Origin: Rhizomys pruinosus
Lineage: Eukaryota > Chordata > Mammalia > Rodentia > Spalacidae
Assembly (NCBI GenBank): GCA_009823505.1
Contig: VZQC01006256.1
Coordinates: forward strand, 1,226,460 to 1,290,459
DNA: 64,000 nt
Direction of reading: 5' to 3'
Made by a program: the position numbers and the translations under genes. The notes beneath the pieces were generated by a model. The model searched no databases, was not told the DNA's origin, and was given only the letters and a program-made list of their open reading frames with translations. Positions 1-10,454 of the stretch are shown in pieces (the stretch's first letter is position 1; the number at the start of each line of letters is the position of its first letter).

Positions 1-497
1 CAGTCAGCCAGGGCCATTTAGCCTGTAAGGGAACCCTGCTGTGCTGGGGGACTGTTAACTGACTCTGGAAATGATTTCTTTGCCTTGCCACTTAGCCTTC
101 TTTGCTTCTGATTTGGTCTGAAAGTTCTTGTAAACTGGAGTAATGACCACTGCGACACTCGGTCCATGATAATGAGCACTGCTTGGCAGGAGAAGATGGC
201 AAGAATGGCACTTGAGAATGATTTCTAAGCCAGATGCCCCAGGAGCTTACCCACCCCTTTTATTTCACATTTGTTCAAAGAATCCAAGTTTGGGGGAAGC
301 CAGCGGCCTGCTTTCAGCCCTTTTGTCCTTTAAAGACACAGCCAGAAATCCTGGCAAGGCTGGGGATGATTTCGCAGGGCCACACATGCACTGATGAACA
401 AAAACAACTCCAGCAAGATCTTTGCATAGCTTTGAATGTTTCATTTTGAACCCAGAGAGACAGAAATATGATAAATATTCCCTTTGGTTTGTTTGGG

Positions 498-500
<3 letters not shown>
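1..500. other. Unique non-coding sequence
   Basis: No exon, repeat family or RNA gene is recognisable here. Short open frames occur on both strands, but none resembles a known protein. Confidence 0.5.

Positions 501-540
<40 letters not shown>
501..540 (+). repeat. (GT)20 microsatellite
   Basis: This is an uninterrupted GT dinucleotide run of 40 bases. It lies just before a reverse-strand B4-type SINE, so it probably grew from the CA-rich 3' tail of that element. It is expected to be length-polymorphic. Confidence 0.97.
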
Positions 541-542
<2 letters not shown>

Positions 543-559
543 GGCAGAGGTGGAGGCTG

Positions 560-782
560 GGATTTTCTATTTCTCTCCTCCTTACTTCTGACACAGTCTC
601 TCATAGAAACTGGTGTTTACTGATTTGTTAGACTGGTTGGCCAGCGAGCCATGGATCTCTGGTCTCTGCCTTCTGGGTGCTGAGATGACAGCCTTGTGCT
701 GTTTCCGCCTGGCTTTTTACGTGGGTGCTGAGGATCTGAACTCGGTTCTGCAAGCACTTTGCTCACTGAGCAGTGCTCCTTC
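560..782 (-). mobile_element. B4-family SINE (ID-B1 dimer), diverged
   Basis: Read on the minus strand, this is an ID-like (tRNA-derived) head followed by a B1-like body. On the plus strand one sees the B1 antisense part (ACACAGTCTCTCATAGAA, then CTGCCTTCTGGGTGCTGAGA). The ID antisense part follows (GGTGCTGAGGATCTGAACTC, CAAGCACTTTGCTCACTGAG). The order matches B4/ID_B1. It is diverged and without clear target-site duplications. Confidence 0.75.
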
Positions 783-886
783 CTCTGTAATCCTTTAGTG
801 GGACGGAATGAAGGGGGTAAATGTCTGTAAGACATTTCATGACTGGGGCTTAGGATGTTAATTTTGCTCTTAAGATATAAGAATTG

Positions 887-1110
887 AGGCTGGAGAGTTG
901 GCTCAGCTGTTAACAGAGGACCTGGGTTCAGTTCCCAGCACCCACACGGTGCCTAACAACTGTCTAACTCCAGTTCCAGGGGAAGCTGATGCCCTCTTTT
1001 GAGGCCCTCTGTGGGTATTGCATGACATGGGTGCACTTATATACATGCAGGCAATACACTCATACACATATAACAAAATAAAAGTAATCAATAAAATATA
1101 TTTTGAAGTT
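887..1110 (+). mobile_element. B2/B3 SINE with target-site duplication
   Basis: This is a tRNA-derived B2 head (GGCTGGAGAGTTGGCTCAG, then GGTTCAGTTCCCAGCACCCA) followed by the CTCCAGTTCCAGGGG box and an A-rich tail. A perfect 12-bp target-site duplication, ATAAGAATTGAG, flanks it at 877-888 and 1111-1122. That fixes the boundaries and shows insertion by target-primed reverse transcription. A small deletion has removed part of the pol III A-box to B-box interval. Confidence 0.93.
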
Positions 1111-1425
1111 ATAAGAATTGAGTTGATTGTTTTTAGTAACAAAGAATCTTAGAGTCATTGTCAAACAAATGAAACAGTGTGGAGGGAAAGGGGAAGCTGT
1201 AAAACTATGCCTAAACCATCAACCATAGCCCCATTCTTCCTTCTTGAAATTTAAATTGCAAGTAGAAATAACCACTTTTTATGGACTAGGGTGGATTCTT
1301 CTCTTGACCTTTTTGTTCCAGATGCTTTGTCATAAATGTGATTGTTCTGCAATACACCTCAAATCCTATTTATTAACCCTGCTTAGTTTGCTACCTGATT
1401 ACAGGATGGTTCTTCCTCATTAATT

Positions 1426-1651
1426 CTTTTTTTATCTACTTATTTTTATTTTACGTGCATGAGAGTTTTGCCTGCATGAATGTCAATGCACCTGTGTTAT
1501 GCAATGTCCAACAGAGGCCAGAAGAGGGCATCTTGATCCCTGAGAACCAGAGTTACAGACAGTTGTTATTTGCCATGTGGGTGCTGAGAACCGAACCCAG
1601 GTCCTCTGCAAGAGCAGCCAGTTCTTTTAACCACCAAACCACTTCTCCAGC
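1426..1651 (-). mobile_element. B2/B3 SINE, minus strand
   Basis: This is an antisense B2: T-rich start, ACAGAGGCCAGAAGAGGGCA in the middle, antisense tRNA-like head GAACCCAGGTCCTCTGCAAG, and CTTCTCCAGCTC at the end. The 11-bp direct repeat TCTTCCTCATT at 1411-1421 and 1652-1662 is the target-site duplication. It carries an intact CTCF-like core at 1518-1530 (CCAGAAGAGGGCA). Confidence 0.93.
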
Positions 1652-1662
1652 TCTTCCTCATT

Positions 1663-2222
1663 CTTTTTAATGACTGCCTAGCATTCTATTCCACTCCACC
1701 CTTCAAATTTGTTTAGCCACACCTTATCCCTGAACATAGACTGCGTCTTGCTAGTCTTACATATGTCCTAGAGCATGTGGATTTAGGAACAGTTGCAAGT
1801 CATTTTGCAAAATAAATTCTTCAACATACACTTTTTGACCAAAGTATCTATGGAGCAAGGGATCAGATGTTATGGTTACCGTAGGAACAAGGAGTAACTG
1901 CGTCTATAGAGTTTGCAATTTAGCACCTCATGTGCATCTTGTCTTGCCCTCATCCCTGTCCTGGCCACTAATAATGTCATAGATAAGAAGCCAGTGAGTC
2001 AGAAAAGTACATGAACATGAACAAGGCCACCCAGACTCTTGGTTACGGAGCTGGCAGCAGTCCCACGTCCCACTCCAGAACTCCCACAGTTCACTACTTT
2101 GTCAATGACTAGTGTTTGGGAGCTCCTACCCACCCAAGGCAGATGAGTCAAATTTAACTCTATGGTATTAGATTGAAAACATTAGAAATCTAGTTGAAGA
2201 CAATAGAAGCAAAGGGGTTGCT
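1663..2222. other. Unique sequence
   Basis: No coding potential or recognisable repeat was seen between the B2 copy and the following microsatellite. Confidence 0.45.

Positions 2223-2262
<40 letters not shown>
2223..2262 (+). repeat. (GT)20 microsatellite
   Basis: A perfect GT run adjoins the 3' tail of the reverse-strand B4 element that follows, the same arrangement as at 501-540. Confidence 0.96.
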
Positions 2263-2266
<4 letters not shown>

Positions 2267-2560
2267 TGCATGGAAGCCAGGGGAGGGCCTTGAATGCCAA
2301 TCCTCAGGTACACTCTCCCTTGCATTTTGCCTCAGGATGTCTCAGGCACACTCTCCCTTGCATTTTGCCTTAGGATGTCTCACTAGGCCAGAAGCTCACT
2401 AATTTGGGTAGACCATCTGCCCGGCAGGCAGGGGTCTGGAATTACAAGCACATGCTGCCATACCTGGCTTTTCACACAGGGGCCATGAAACAAACTCAGG
2501 CCCTCACAACTGCACAGCAAACACGTTTTCATCGAGCCATCTCCTTAACCCAGTTCCTGC
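2263..2560 (-). mobile_element. B4-family SINE with internal 38-bp tandem duplication
   Basis: This is a diverged antisense B4. B1-like antisense words (GGAATTACAAGCACATGCTG) precede ID-like antisense words (CATCGAGCCATCTCC). Near its left end a 38-bp unit beginning CAGGTACACTCTCCC is present twice in tandem (about 2305-2342 and 2343-2380) with few differences, which points to a local duplication after insertion. Confidence 0.7.
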
Positions 2561-2649
2561 TGTTTTAAAGACATGCTACGGCAGCCCAGGAACAGAAGCA
2601 GCGGGACTCAGGCCACACCGTGGTCTGTCCTGAAGTGAGATATATCAGG

Positions 2650-2790
2650 ATCTAAATGTGGAGTCTGCCATTTTGGATGTGAACCCTTGGTTAGCTCTCA
2701 TCTTTTCTGTAGGAGTCAGGTTTCCTTATCTGTAAAGTAGAAAATATCAATAATCTGCCTTTCCGTGGTGGTGAGGTCTGAATGATCTTG
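2650..2790 (+). mobile_element. MIR SINE fragment
   Basis: The order of words, GGAGTCTGCCATTTTGGATG, a diverged core, then TTTCCTTATCTGTAAAGTAG, follows the MIR consensus (gain of TTCCTCATCTGTAAAATGG). It is old and about 25-30 percent diverged, so boundaries are rough. Confidence 0.5.
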
Positions 2791-4039
2791 TTTGCATCAG
2801 ATGTGTCGCACAGATCCTGAGACAATGAGAGCTAAAGAAACCTCGGCTGCCATATTTAAATTTTCTTTCTTGTGCTACATCTGATTTCCTTCTGGAGTCC
2901 CCAACTTTCTCTGTCAACTTGGGACCAGATACCACCTCTCTTACCACTTGTCTTGTCCTCAAGAGCCCTTGGGTAATTCCTAGCCCTTGTTCCCATTGTA
3001 GGAGCATGTGAACATGATACGTTCCCGATATAGTTCGGGTGCAAGGCAGCTGCTAATTAGGAGTGGAAGGCCGAGCACAGATGATAGTTTTCTGGGCAGC
3101 CATTTACTCTCACAGGTGGGGAACTGGGTGTGATTTCTTCTTAGAATAACTCCTTGAAGACTTATGGCTTGCTCTGATCTTGGTATCATCCCTAAAGTCT
3201 CTTCTGTCTTCTGAGGGTCCAGCTTTGGAACTTGCCTCTTTGGCCTGGCTCTCCTTGCCAGGCTAGACAAGTACAGATGCCCCTTGCCAGATTTAGGCCA
3301 AACTGCTTGGCTGGGACACTCACTCATCACTGGGCTGGGCCATCCCTTCCCTGAACTGGGCTCTTGGCCACCACTGGAGAGATGCCAGTGAGAAGGAGGT
3401 AGAGAGCGGGTGGGGTGATGCCTGCCAGGAGCCTGAGATGGCCCACAGCTAGGAGATGCAGGATTACTGATGTCAGCCCCTCCCAAGCCGCAAGTTCAGA
3501 CAGGAGAACTAGGAGGCTTCCTGCGCCTGGGTCAGAGGGGCCATTGGCAGGATCGACAGTAGGCCTTCCCAGGCCTGGGCTCCTTGGGGCCTGCCCATTC
3601 CAGCCTGGCTGTTGGGGAAACCTGTTGGGTAAGCTCTGTGTGTTTCCCCGTAAGGGTGGTTCTTACAGACATAGAAGTGGGGGGAGGGGAGGGAGCTCTC
3701 TAATAGCTCTGACATGTATTTGAGAAGCCGCCAAAGGGTGGTTTATGTTTCTTAAACAGAGATGTGTTATGATAGCAAGGCTGCTTCTGTGGCAGTGATA
3801 GCTGAGTCTTGCCTAAGGCTGGGGCTCCCTGACAGGTCTCTCAGTCAAGTCAAGAGACAGCGGGGTGGAGGCAGTGGATTGCCAGATTTTGGGGGGGGGT
3901 GGTGGAGAGTGGCTGATCCAATTGCCCAGGGAACAGAGGATGTGCCCTTGGGGAAAACACATCCTCTCCCTGAACTCTAGTGTCCTCATCAGCCCAAAGG
4001 TGATAGTGGTTTGTGTCCCTCAGAGCTCCTTGGCAGTGT
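2791..4039. other. Unique sequence, moderately GC-rich
   Basis: No repeat was recognised. A 168-codon open frame lies on the minus strand (2980-3486) and a 102-codon one on the plus strand (3415-3723). Neither shows similarity to a family I know, and neither has convincing splice sites or a good initiation context. A G10 run lies near 3890. I treat the stretch as non-coding. Confidence 0.4.
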
Positions 4040-4215
4040 ATTTCTTCACTGCATTTCACAAATACCCTCTCACTTAATCCTATAATGATTGCATCAGGTG
4101 GGTGATATTTTTATCCTCCTTTCACAGAAGAGGGACCCGAAGATCCAATGACTGAGCCAAGGTCTCATTGCAAATTTGCTGAGCTGACTCAAAGCCTCAG
4201 CAGCTGACGCTGACA
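4040..4215 (-). mobile_element. MIR/MIR3-type SINE, antisense
   Basis: Antisense MIR words in order are ACTTAATCCTATAATGATTG, then TTTTTATCCTCCTTTCACAG, then GACTGAGCCAAGGTCTCATT, with the typical spacing. It is old and unflanked. Confidence 0.65.
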
Positions 4216-4671
4216 TCTCTAACCTCAACTACTTGCCCAGGATTCTGGTTATCTCCCTCTAAGCACCTGTCCCTGTTTGGAGTAGTGCATTAGTTTCTCT
4301 GAGTCTGTGGTTAATACCTGTGTTCCATATTCTGAGCTCTCCATCTTGATTTGATTCATCACCTTATCATTTGAACCTGCCTCTGGACCTAATGAGGATT
4401 TTCTTGAAGTCCATATATGAGGTGCTTTCTTGAGGATCTTGATAAGGAACTTGTAGTAGTAGGTGGCTCCCTAGGAAATCTCCAATAGTTGCTCTGGCTT
4501 CACAGTGAATACTCCAGAAATGTATACATTCAGAACTCTCCTGTTACTTGAATGCCTTCATTCCTGGAGAAGCCTCAGTAATTCATGATCATTTATGCAT
4601 GGGGGAACCTTCGCATAGCAGCCATTGGAATACTCTGTTGCGCTTACCCACAATAAAAGGAAGAAAGACAG
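4216..4671. other. Unique sequence
   Basis: Nothing is recognisable apart from scattered short open frames. It ends at the target site of the next B2 copy. Confidence 0.4.
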
Positions 4672-4686
4672 GGACCTCATTTTTAT

Positions 4687-4910
4687 TTTTATTTGTTATT
4701 TTTATTTTTATATGTATAAATGTATTGTCTGAATGTCTGTTAGTGCACCTGTGTTGTGCAATGCTGGTTGAGGTCAGAAAAGGTTGTTGGATCCCCTGGA
4801 ACTGGAGTTAGGACAGTTGTTAGCCACCATATTGGTGCTGGGAATTGAACCCAGGTCCTCTGCAAAAGCAGCCAGTGCTCTTAACCACTGAAACAATCTC
4901 TCCAGCCCCA
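4687..4910 (-). mobile_element. B2/B3 SINE, minus strand, 15-bp TSD
   Basis: This antisense B2 runs from a T-rich start (ATTTTTATATGTATAAATG) to the antisense head (CCAGTGCTCTTAACCACTGA, CTCTCCAGCCCC). A perfect 15-bp duplication, GGACCTCATTTTTAT, at 4672-4686 and 4911-4925 fixes both ends. Confidence 0.95.
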
Positions 4911-5219
4911 GGACCTCATTTTTATGTAGACCTGTGGGTTTGGTACCATATAGGTCTTCTCCCATGAAGGAAACATCTCCCCAACCCCCCACTGAAGAAC
5001 CGCTGTGGCATATCCGTCCATCTTCCTGTCTTGGGGAGAAGGGCTAATATCACTCTGATCAGTGCTCTAATTCATCTCTTACCTTGAGGTCGAAAGTGGA
5101 AAATCTTTGAAGAGACTAGCAATTCAATAGCCTCAAGAAGAAGCAGCGATCCTTCGCGCTCCCCCCCTTCTCTTCTCCCACCCTCTGCACTTGCTGCGAA
5201 GCATGATGAGGGAGAGTTA

Positions 5220-5648
5220 ACCCTTAGCTACATGGCTCCGGAGCATTCTCGGACCCTTAGCTACATGGCTCTGGAGCATTCTCGGACCCTTAGCTACATG
5301 GCTCTGGAGCATCCTCAGATCCTTAGCTACATGGTTCCGGAGCATTCTCGGACCCTTAGCTGCATGGCTCCGGAGCATTCTCGGACCCTTAGCTGCATGG
5401 TTCCGGAGCATTCTCGGACCCTTAGCTGCATGGTTCCGGAGCATTCTCGGACCCTTAGCTGCATGGCTCCGGAGCATTCTCGGACCCTTAGCTGCACGGC
5501 TCCGGAGCATTCTCGGACCCTTAGCTACACGGCTCCGGAGCATTCTCGGACCCTTAGCTACATGGCTCCGGAGCATTCTCGGACCCTTAGCTACATGGCT
5601 CCGGAGCATTCTCGGACCCTTAGCTGCATGGCTCCGGAGCATTCTCAA
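5220..5648. repeat. 33-bp minisatellite, 13 tandem units
   Basis: Thirteen contiguous 33-bp units fill exactly 429 bases, starting with ACCCTTAGCTACATGG and ending CATTCTCGG. Most units differ by one to three substitutions (CTACA/CTGCA, ATGG/ACGG, GCTCC/GTTCC). Units 2 and 3 and the last unit are the most diverged, as expected at minisatellite edges. A typical unit holds two CpGs (TCCGGA and CTCGGA). Because 33 is a multiple of three, frames stay open on both strands, giving 11-residue repeats MAPEHSRTLSY (plus) and MLRSHAAKGPR (minus). The plus frame runs from 5232 to 5741. I regard the coding appearance as a by-product of the period. The left flank is a short pyrimidine-rich GC-rich stretch (5150-5200). 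Confidence 0.97.
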
Positions 5649-6372
5649 ATCCTTTTCCCATTCTGTTGCCAGCAGTCAAGGGAACAGACATGTGTACGTT
5701 GTGTGTACAAAGACATGCTGAGTGTTCCTTCTCTATGCTGATGAATCCCATGCCTGAAAGAAACCTGATGTCTTCTGAAAAAAAAAGCTCATTTACCCCC
5801 TTTCCATGCCTGAGCTTCCCAGGTCATGTTATAAACGCACCTTTAGTCATGATGGGGTTGCAAACTGAGGAAATGTGCCACCAGTTTATCAGGTACAGAC
5901 AAACAAGCTGAATGAAGGTATATATCTAAGGAATCTCTTTGTTGGAATGGGTAATTTAACGTATATAGCATCACGAAAAGAATATGTAGTGGAATGTTGT
6001 ATTTTGACATCTCCCGGTTTGGTTACTAATGAGAAGGTTAGAGAAATATGTTTGAAATGGTGCCTCATATGGGTGGTATCAGATGATGATAAATGTCTTG
6101 GATTTCTTTGCTCTAAGTGAAACCCAGTCAACTGAAAACTTATGTAACTAATTGAGAACTTATTATGTATTTGGCCCTGTTCTGGAGCTAGAGCAGTCCC
6201 TCAGTGGGACTTAGTCCTGTCATCCTTATTGTTTATCTGGAGTGATAATAACAGCAGGGAGGGCCTATGCAGTAAGAAAAACACATTTTTCCCCTCAGTG
6301 AGTGTCTCAGTTTCTTGCCTGAGAAGGTCCCAGGGAAAGCTGGCTATTCAGGATAGAATGTTAGCTGAATTT
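5649..6372. other. Unique sequence
   Basis: No repeat family or exon is evident. The open frame leaving the minisatellite stops at 5741, and other frames of about 80 codons are unremarkable. Confidence 0.4.
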
Positions 6373-6384
6373 AAGAGCAGGAGT

Positions 6385-6529
6385 GAGCCGGGGTGTGGTG
6401 GCCCACACCTTTAAACCCAGCACTCAGGAGGCAGAGGCAGGCATATCTCTGTGAGTTCAAGGCCAGCCTGGTCTACAGAGCGAGCTCCAGGCCAGCTGGA
6501 ACTAAAAGGGAGGACCCTGTCTCAAAACT

Positions 6530-6564
<35 letters not shown>

Positions 6565-6566
6565 AA
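6385..6566 (+). mobile_element. B1 SINE with (AAC)n tail and TSD
   Basis: The B1 body has GAGGCAGAGGCAGGCATATC, GAGTTCAAGGCCAGCCTGGT and ACCCTGTCTCAAAAC. The A-tail has become an (AAC)n run at about 6529-6562. Perfect 12-bp target-site duplications, AAGAGCAGGAGT, lie at 6373-6384 and 6567-6578. Confidence 0.96.
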
Positions 6567-6578
6567 AAGAGCAGGAGT

Positions 6579-7970
6579 ATTCTTAGCATTTGGTGCTGAG
6601 ATCTCAATTTTTTTCAAGGAGATGTCCTCATCTGGTAAAGATAATTTCTTGGCTCAGACAAACCCACTTGATAGTCACCTGCATCCCTTGACAGGACTAT
6701 CGCTCCCAAACATTACCACACCTAGGGTGTGTACTGGGGCCCTTGATTTGGAGCCTAAATATCTTTATCCATTCAGGATGAGGTGGTGGCAGCTTCTGGA
6801 ACACTCCCCACAGGTGGCTTGGATCTTGATCAAACTCCCTTTGATCCTGATGGGAAGTCTTCATCAGGAATTACTGATAGTTGCTCTAAAATGCTAGTCC
6901 TTCCTTGTGGCCATCATGTGAATCAGAAAATGCCATGGAGCTGGGATCTTGCCAACAAAAAGGGAATGCAAGTCTGTGTGATTAACTTAATAACTTTGTA
7001 AGACTTTCTGTACAAACAGTATTCCAAAATTAAAGAAACATATTTTATTAGCTTATATTGATTTAGAAGATAGTATGATGGGAGACAAATTGAACCCAAG
7101 TATTTTAGAAATGTTAGAAATATTATATTATGGATGAACCCAATGCTCTTTAGTTGCTTGAGTTATCTTGCCTCATAATGGCTATAGAGAATGGATATTT
7201 TACATACTTGCACATGTACACACACACACACCACACACATACACATACTTCTTACTTTCTTTGGCTAGCCTACTCTGATTTTTTTTCAAAGTGTTTCTGG
7301 GTATAGACACAATGCTAAGATTCCTAACATGACTTCTGCGCTTTAGACTTTGGGCTCTCAAGGCTGGATGTGTTTAGTTCCCAGGGTGGCATTAGGCATT
7401 TTTCCTATTCTAGTCTGACTGTCCTAACTGTTCTCTCTACCTGAGCTGTCATGTGACCCTTGAACTTCAGCTGTAAGTTCTATTCAACATGTCTCCAACA
7501 GCATACAGGACCCACCAGAACATGCTCCTACTTAACTTGGGCTGATCCACTTCAAGACCAGTGAGGGTGTTCAGGGTATGCCAATGATTGATTGAAGTGT
7601 TCTTACAGTGGCTGACTAGAGGGAGGTGCTTCCTCTCCAGCAAAGGCTCTCAGCTCAGCAATGACTCGTGCCTACATCTACTAAAGGACTGGCAGAGAAA
7701 GCTTCATATAGAAGGCTCAACTCTCAGGCAAGACAACCAATCAGGTCTAGGAAGGGACCAGAGGAGGGAAGGTGTCCTGGGAAGACATACATGGCTTGAG
7801 ACAGGAGCCCAGAGCCATATAAAAATCACTTGATATCAAAAAGTATTTTAGTCAAGATGCTTGAGTTTCAAGCTGATTTTCCAAACCACCTGTAGTCCCA
7901 GGTTAATGGAGAAATCACTTGGATAACATATGTGCTAACATTGTATAATCATAATAATAACATTGTTGAT
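6579..7970. other. Unique sequence with short CA-rich tract
   Basis: A broken (CA)n tract lies at about 7211-7247. An unidentified segment at 7430-7850 has an 81-codon open frame (7588-7833) but no recognised similarity. I see no exon. Confidence 0.4.
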
Positions 7971-7974
7971 TAAT

Positions 7975-8185
7975 ATTAATTAGTCACCTAGTAGTATGCT
8001 ACACAGAGCTAGATTGGCTCATTTAATTTTTTCATCCACCTACTAGAATAAATTAGTATTCCTATTTTATAGATGTAGAAACTGAGGTACAGACACACTA
8101 AATAACTTGCTCAGATTTTCAGGCTTAGTACATAATAAAATGAGCATCTGAATCCAGGCAGTGTGACCCAGGTCCTGTGTGCGGT
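7975..8185 (-). mobile_element. MIR SINE, antisense
   Basis: The antisense MIR core is clear: TAGATGTAGAAACTGAGGTA, then ACTTGCTCAGATTTTCAGGC, then GAATCCAGGCAGTGTGACCC. The left part (CTCATTTAATTTTTTCATCC) matches the antisense 3' region. Confidence 0.85.
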
Positions 8186-8239
8186 CATGGTATAGTGTCC
8201 TGAGGTGCTTTATGCAGGACTTGTGCATATGTTTTGCAT

Positions 8240-8440
8240 GAGGGCCCAGGTAGTACATATTTTAGGCTTTGTAGCCATATAGTCTCTGTGGCAACTATTC
8301 CAGTCTGGAGCTGCCTCACCTAAGTATTCATTGACAATATGGAAATTAATGGTGTGGCTGGGTCTCAACAAAGCTTTACTTATAAATAAAAGCTGTGCGC
8401 TGGGTTTGACTCCCTCGGCAGTAGCTTGCTGACATTTGGC
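8240..8440 (+). mobile_element. Ancient non-autonomous hAT element (MER58-like)
   Basis: ATTTTAGGCTTTGTAGCCAT, AGTCTCTGTGGCAACTATTC, AAAGCTTTACTTATAAATAA and TAGCTTGCTGACATTTGGC occur in the order seen in a widespread eutherian hAT-Charlie MITE. The family name MER58 is from memory and uncertain. A second copy in the same orientation lies at 60020-60240. Confidence 0.55.
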
Positions 8441-8489
8441 ATAAACTAAAGAGAAGATTGAAGAGTCAGATTCTACAAACATTCATTGG

Positions 8490-8680
8490 AACACTTAATA
8501 TGTGTCAGGTACTTCAATTAATTTATTTTATTGAATCCTTCAAAAGCTGTGAAGTAGAAAAGGAATTCCCAGTGTACAAATGAGAAAACCAAGGCTCGGT
8601 GAGGCTCCCTCTCCTAGAGACGTACAGCTAGTAAATGGCGAAAGAGAATTGAACAGAACGCGACATTACTCAAGTTCCTT
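8490..8680 (-). mobile_element. MIR SINE, antisense
   Basis: Antisense MIR words are AACACTTAATATGTGTCAGG (3' region), AAATGAGAAAACCAAGGCTC (core), and ACGTACAGCTAGTAAATGGC with GAATTGAACAGAACGCG (5' region). It sits 50 bases beyond the hAT copy. Confidence 0.8.
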
Positions 8681-8689
8681 TGTCATTTT

Positions 8690-9595
8690 TCTCTGTAGAC
8701 TTTCCAAGTAGACTGAGGCCTCATAAATAATCAAGACTCCAGAAGCTATATTGCTGCCCTTTTTCTTTTTCAGGGAAGTGTGAATGTGTCATAACTTGGC
8801 CAGGACTCACTGCAAAGCATGCTGGGACCTTAGGAGCAGTAGTCATTTAGAGAAGACACCAGGAATAGCATTGACAGAACTTTGACTAGAGGGTTGTCCA
8901 TTGGTGAACGGAGGGGTCCCCACTGTGGTCCAAATGGTGAGGTTTCAGGTTAGTCTTACCTCTACAGTGGAGCATTGTGAGGGCGGAATTGTGGGCTGAG
9001 GGCCAAAAACCTCCCAGCCATAACTAGGGGAGGGGACATTTTTGTTTGGAGTAGGATACTAGTCAGAAGTTCTTAGGAGGAGGGTGTTGTTAGGATTTGG
9101 TTACTGTTGGAGCAGACTGGTTTTCAGGAGTACGTTTGAGGTAGAGGAATCAGAAAGATTGAGAAACAGAAGTTCTAAATGGAATGCACTGTCCCATAAA
9201 GGCAGGTAGAAACACTGTTTTACCCTTTGCCCTTTAATTTAAAGGTCACCTCCTTGAGGAGGCTGTTGCTGAAAACTCTAGTAGATGGTCCCTGCTCTTC
9301 GAAATTCTAGGACCAAATTTTTCTTTAACCCAATTTAAGGCCACTGAACTTCCCATTTCTTCTCCCTCAATATTCATCTCCCAGAGCATTGATGGCTTTC
9401 TTTCTTCATTTCTTTAAGGATCTTTAAGAATATTTTATTTATTTACAAGAACCTTGGTTAATCTGGACTAACTGTGTGGCCTTAAACATCCAAAAAGAAA
9501 GTATAAGCAGAAATAAATAAATAGTAAGTCCTGAGAAATTGTACTTCAGGTATAAAACTTGAGATCTTAGTAAAAAGGCAAAAAGTTTAAAAAAA
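8690..9595. other. Unique sequence
   Basis: No repeats, exons or RNA genes are recognisable. An AT-rich, T-rich stretch lies near 9420-9440. Confidence 0.4.
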
Positions 9596-9880
9596 GAGCA
9601 TAGTTGTTTTGCCTGTCTTACTGGCAAGTGCAGCTACCCTGTGGCTGCCACTGCTTTTGCCATCCTTCAAAGACATGAGACACAGCTTTTCAACCTTCCA
9701 ATATGGACTGAAGACTCATGTCTCTCCAAGATTCCTCTAAACCTTCAGTGCCAGGTGGGGACTGCTGAGATATCCAACTTGTGGACTGAGCTACTATTGG
9801 GGTTTCAGCCTCTTCAGAGTATAGACTGCCATTGTTGGACTATCCAGGCTGTATCATGGAGACCAGTACAGGAAGATCAA
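9596..9880. mobile_element. URR1-like (rodent hAT) fragment
   Basis: The words CCAAGATTCCTCTAAACCTT, GGGACTGCTGAGATATCC, GTGGACTGAGCTACTATTGG and CATTGTTGGACTATCCAGGC match a very common rodent repeat that I associate with URR1-type hAT elements. The termini are missing here. The identity of the family is from memory. Confidence 0.5.
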
Positions 9881-10087
9881 GACAGGACACAGTGCTTACT
9901 GGTCCTCATTTGGTGACCATGGGAAGGGAAAACCCCAGTGCAGAGTATAAGGGCAGAACTGATGGTGGTTTAATCATGATATCTTTCAGCCTAATAAAGA
10001 AAAAATATCATAAGCTGAAGATGCTAAAACCTATGATATATGTGGCATGCATATATGCATATTTTGGACTGATGCATATTGGAAGGA

Positions 10088-10113
10088 ATAACAACAACAA
10101 CAACAACAACAAA
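10088..10113 (+). repeat. (AAC)n microsatellite
   Basis: Short AAC trinucleotide run, directly before a LINE-1 3' fragment. Confidence 0.9.
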
Positions 10114-10327
10114 AAGACTGGGTCAAAGAACTGACTGAAACGGTGAACTTCTGCTCAAAACAATAACTTCTGCATCGAGAATTTTGAGAGAGAGACTAAG
10201 AAAAAGATGAAAAACATGTTTGGCAGAATGCATGAGCTCTGGTGGGGTGGGGGGGCAGGGAGGGGGTTACGGATCTAGATTTTATTTGAAAATTTGTATG
10301 AAATGCACAAAGCTTCAATAAAAAATT
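10114..10327 (+). mobile_element. LINE-1 3' UTR fragment with G-rich tract
   Basis: It shares GACTGAAACGGTGAACTTCT and ATGTTTGGCAGAATGCATGA with the 3' UTR of the LINE-1 at 42180-43209. It then has a G-rich tract (about 10229-10267) and the end ATGAAATGCACAAAGC plus an A-rich tail. The same terminal words recur in antisense at 21865 and 55347. Confidence 0.8.
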
Positions 10328-10329
10328 AG

Positions 10330-10436
10330 CTTTGGGAGGTAGAGACAGGAGGATCTCTGTGAGTTTAAGGCCAGCCTAGTCTATATAGTGAGTTCCAGGA
10401 CAGCTGGGGCTACAGGGAGACCCTGTCTCAAAAACA
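10330..10436 (+). mobile_element. B1 SINE, 5'-truncated
   Basis: Starts within the B1 box (GGGAGGTAGAGACAGGAGGA) and runs to GAGACCCTGTCTCAAAAAC. The first 30 or so bases are missing. It is inserted at, or joined to, the tail of the preceding LINE-1 fragment. Confidence 0.9.
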
Positions 10437-10454
10437 CCCACAAAATTGGCTTTG

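Noticed and set aside
2980..3486. 168-codon minus-strand open frame
   Set aside because: Composition is proline/serine-rich as expected from GC-rich chance frames. No homology recognised.
5220..5648. CRISPR array (regular 33-bp repeat)
   Set aside because: Units are directly contiguous with no spacers and the genome is a mammal.
5217..5741. Long open frames on both strands (169 codons plus, 143 codons minus) over the minisatellite
   Set aside because: The 33-bp period is a multiple of three, so any frame open in one unit stays open in all. There is no other gene evidence.
6622..7001. Possible processed pseudogene (91- and 72-codon frames)
   Set aside because: The translation looked protein-like in places, but I recognise no family, the two frames overlap out of register, and no poly-A tail or target duplication is seen.
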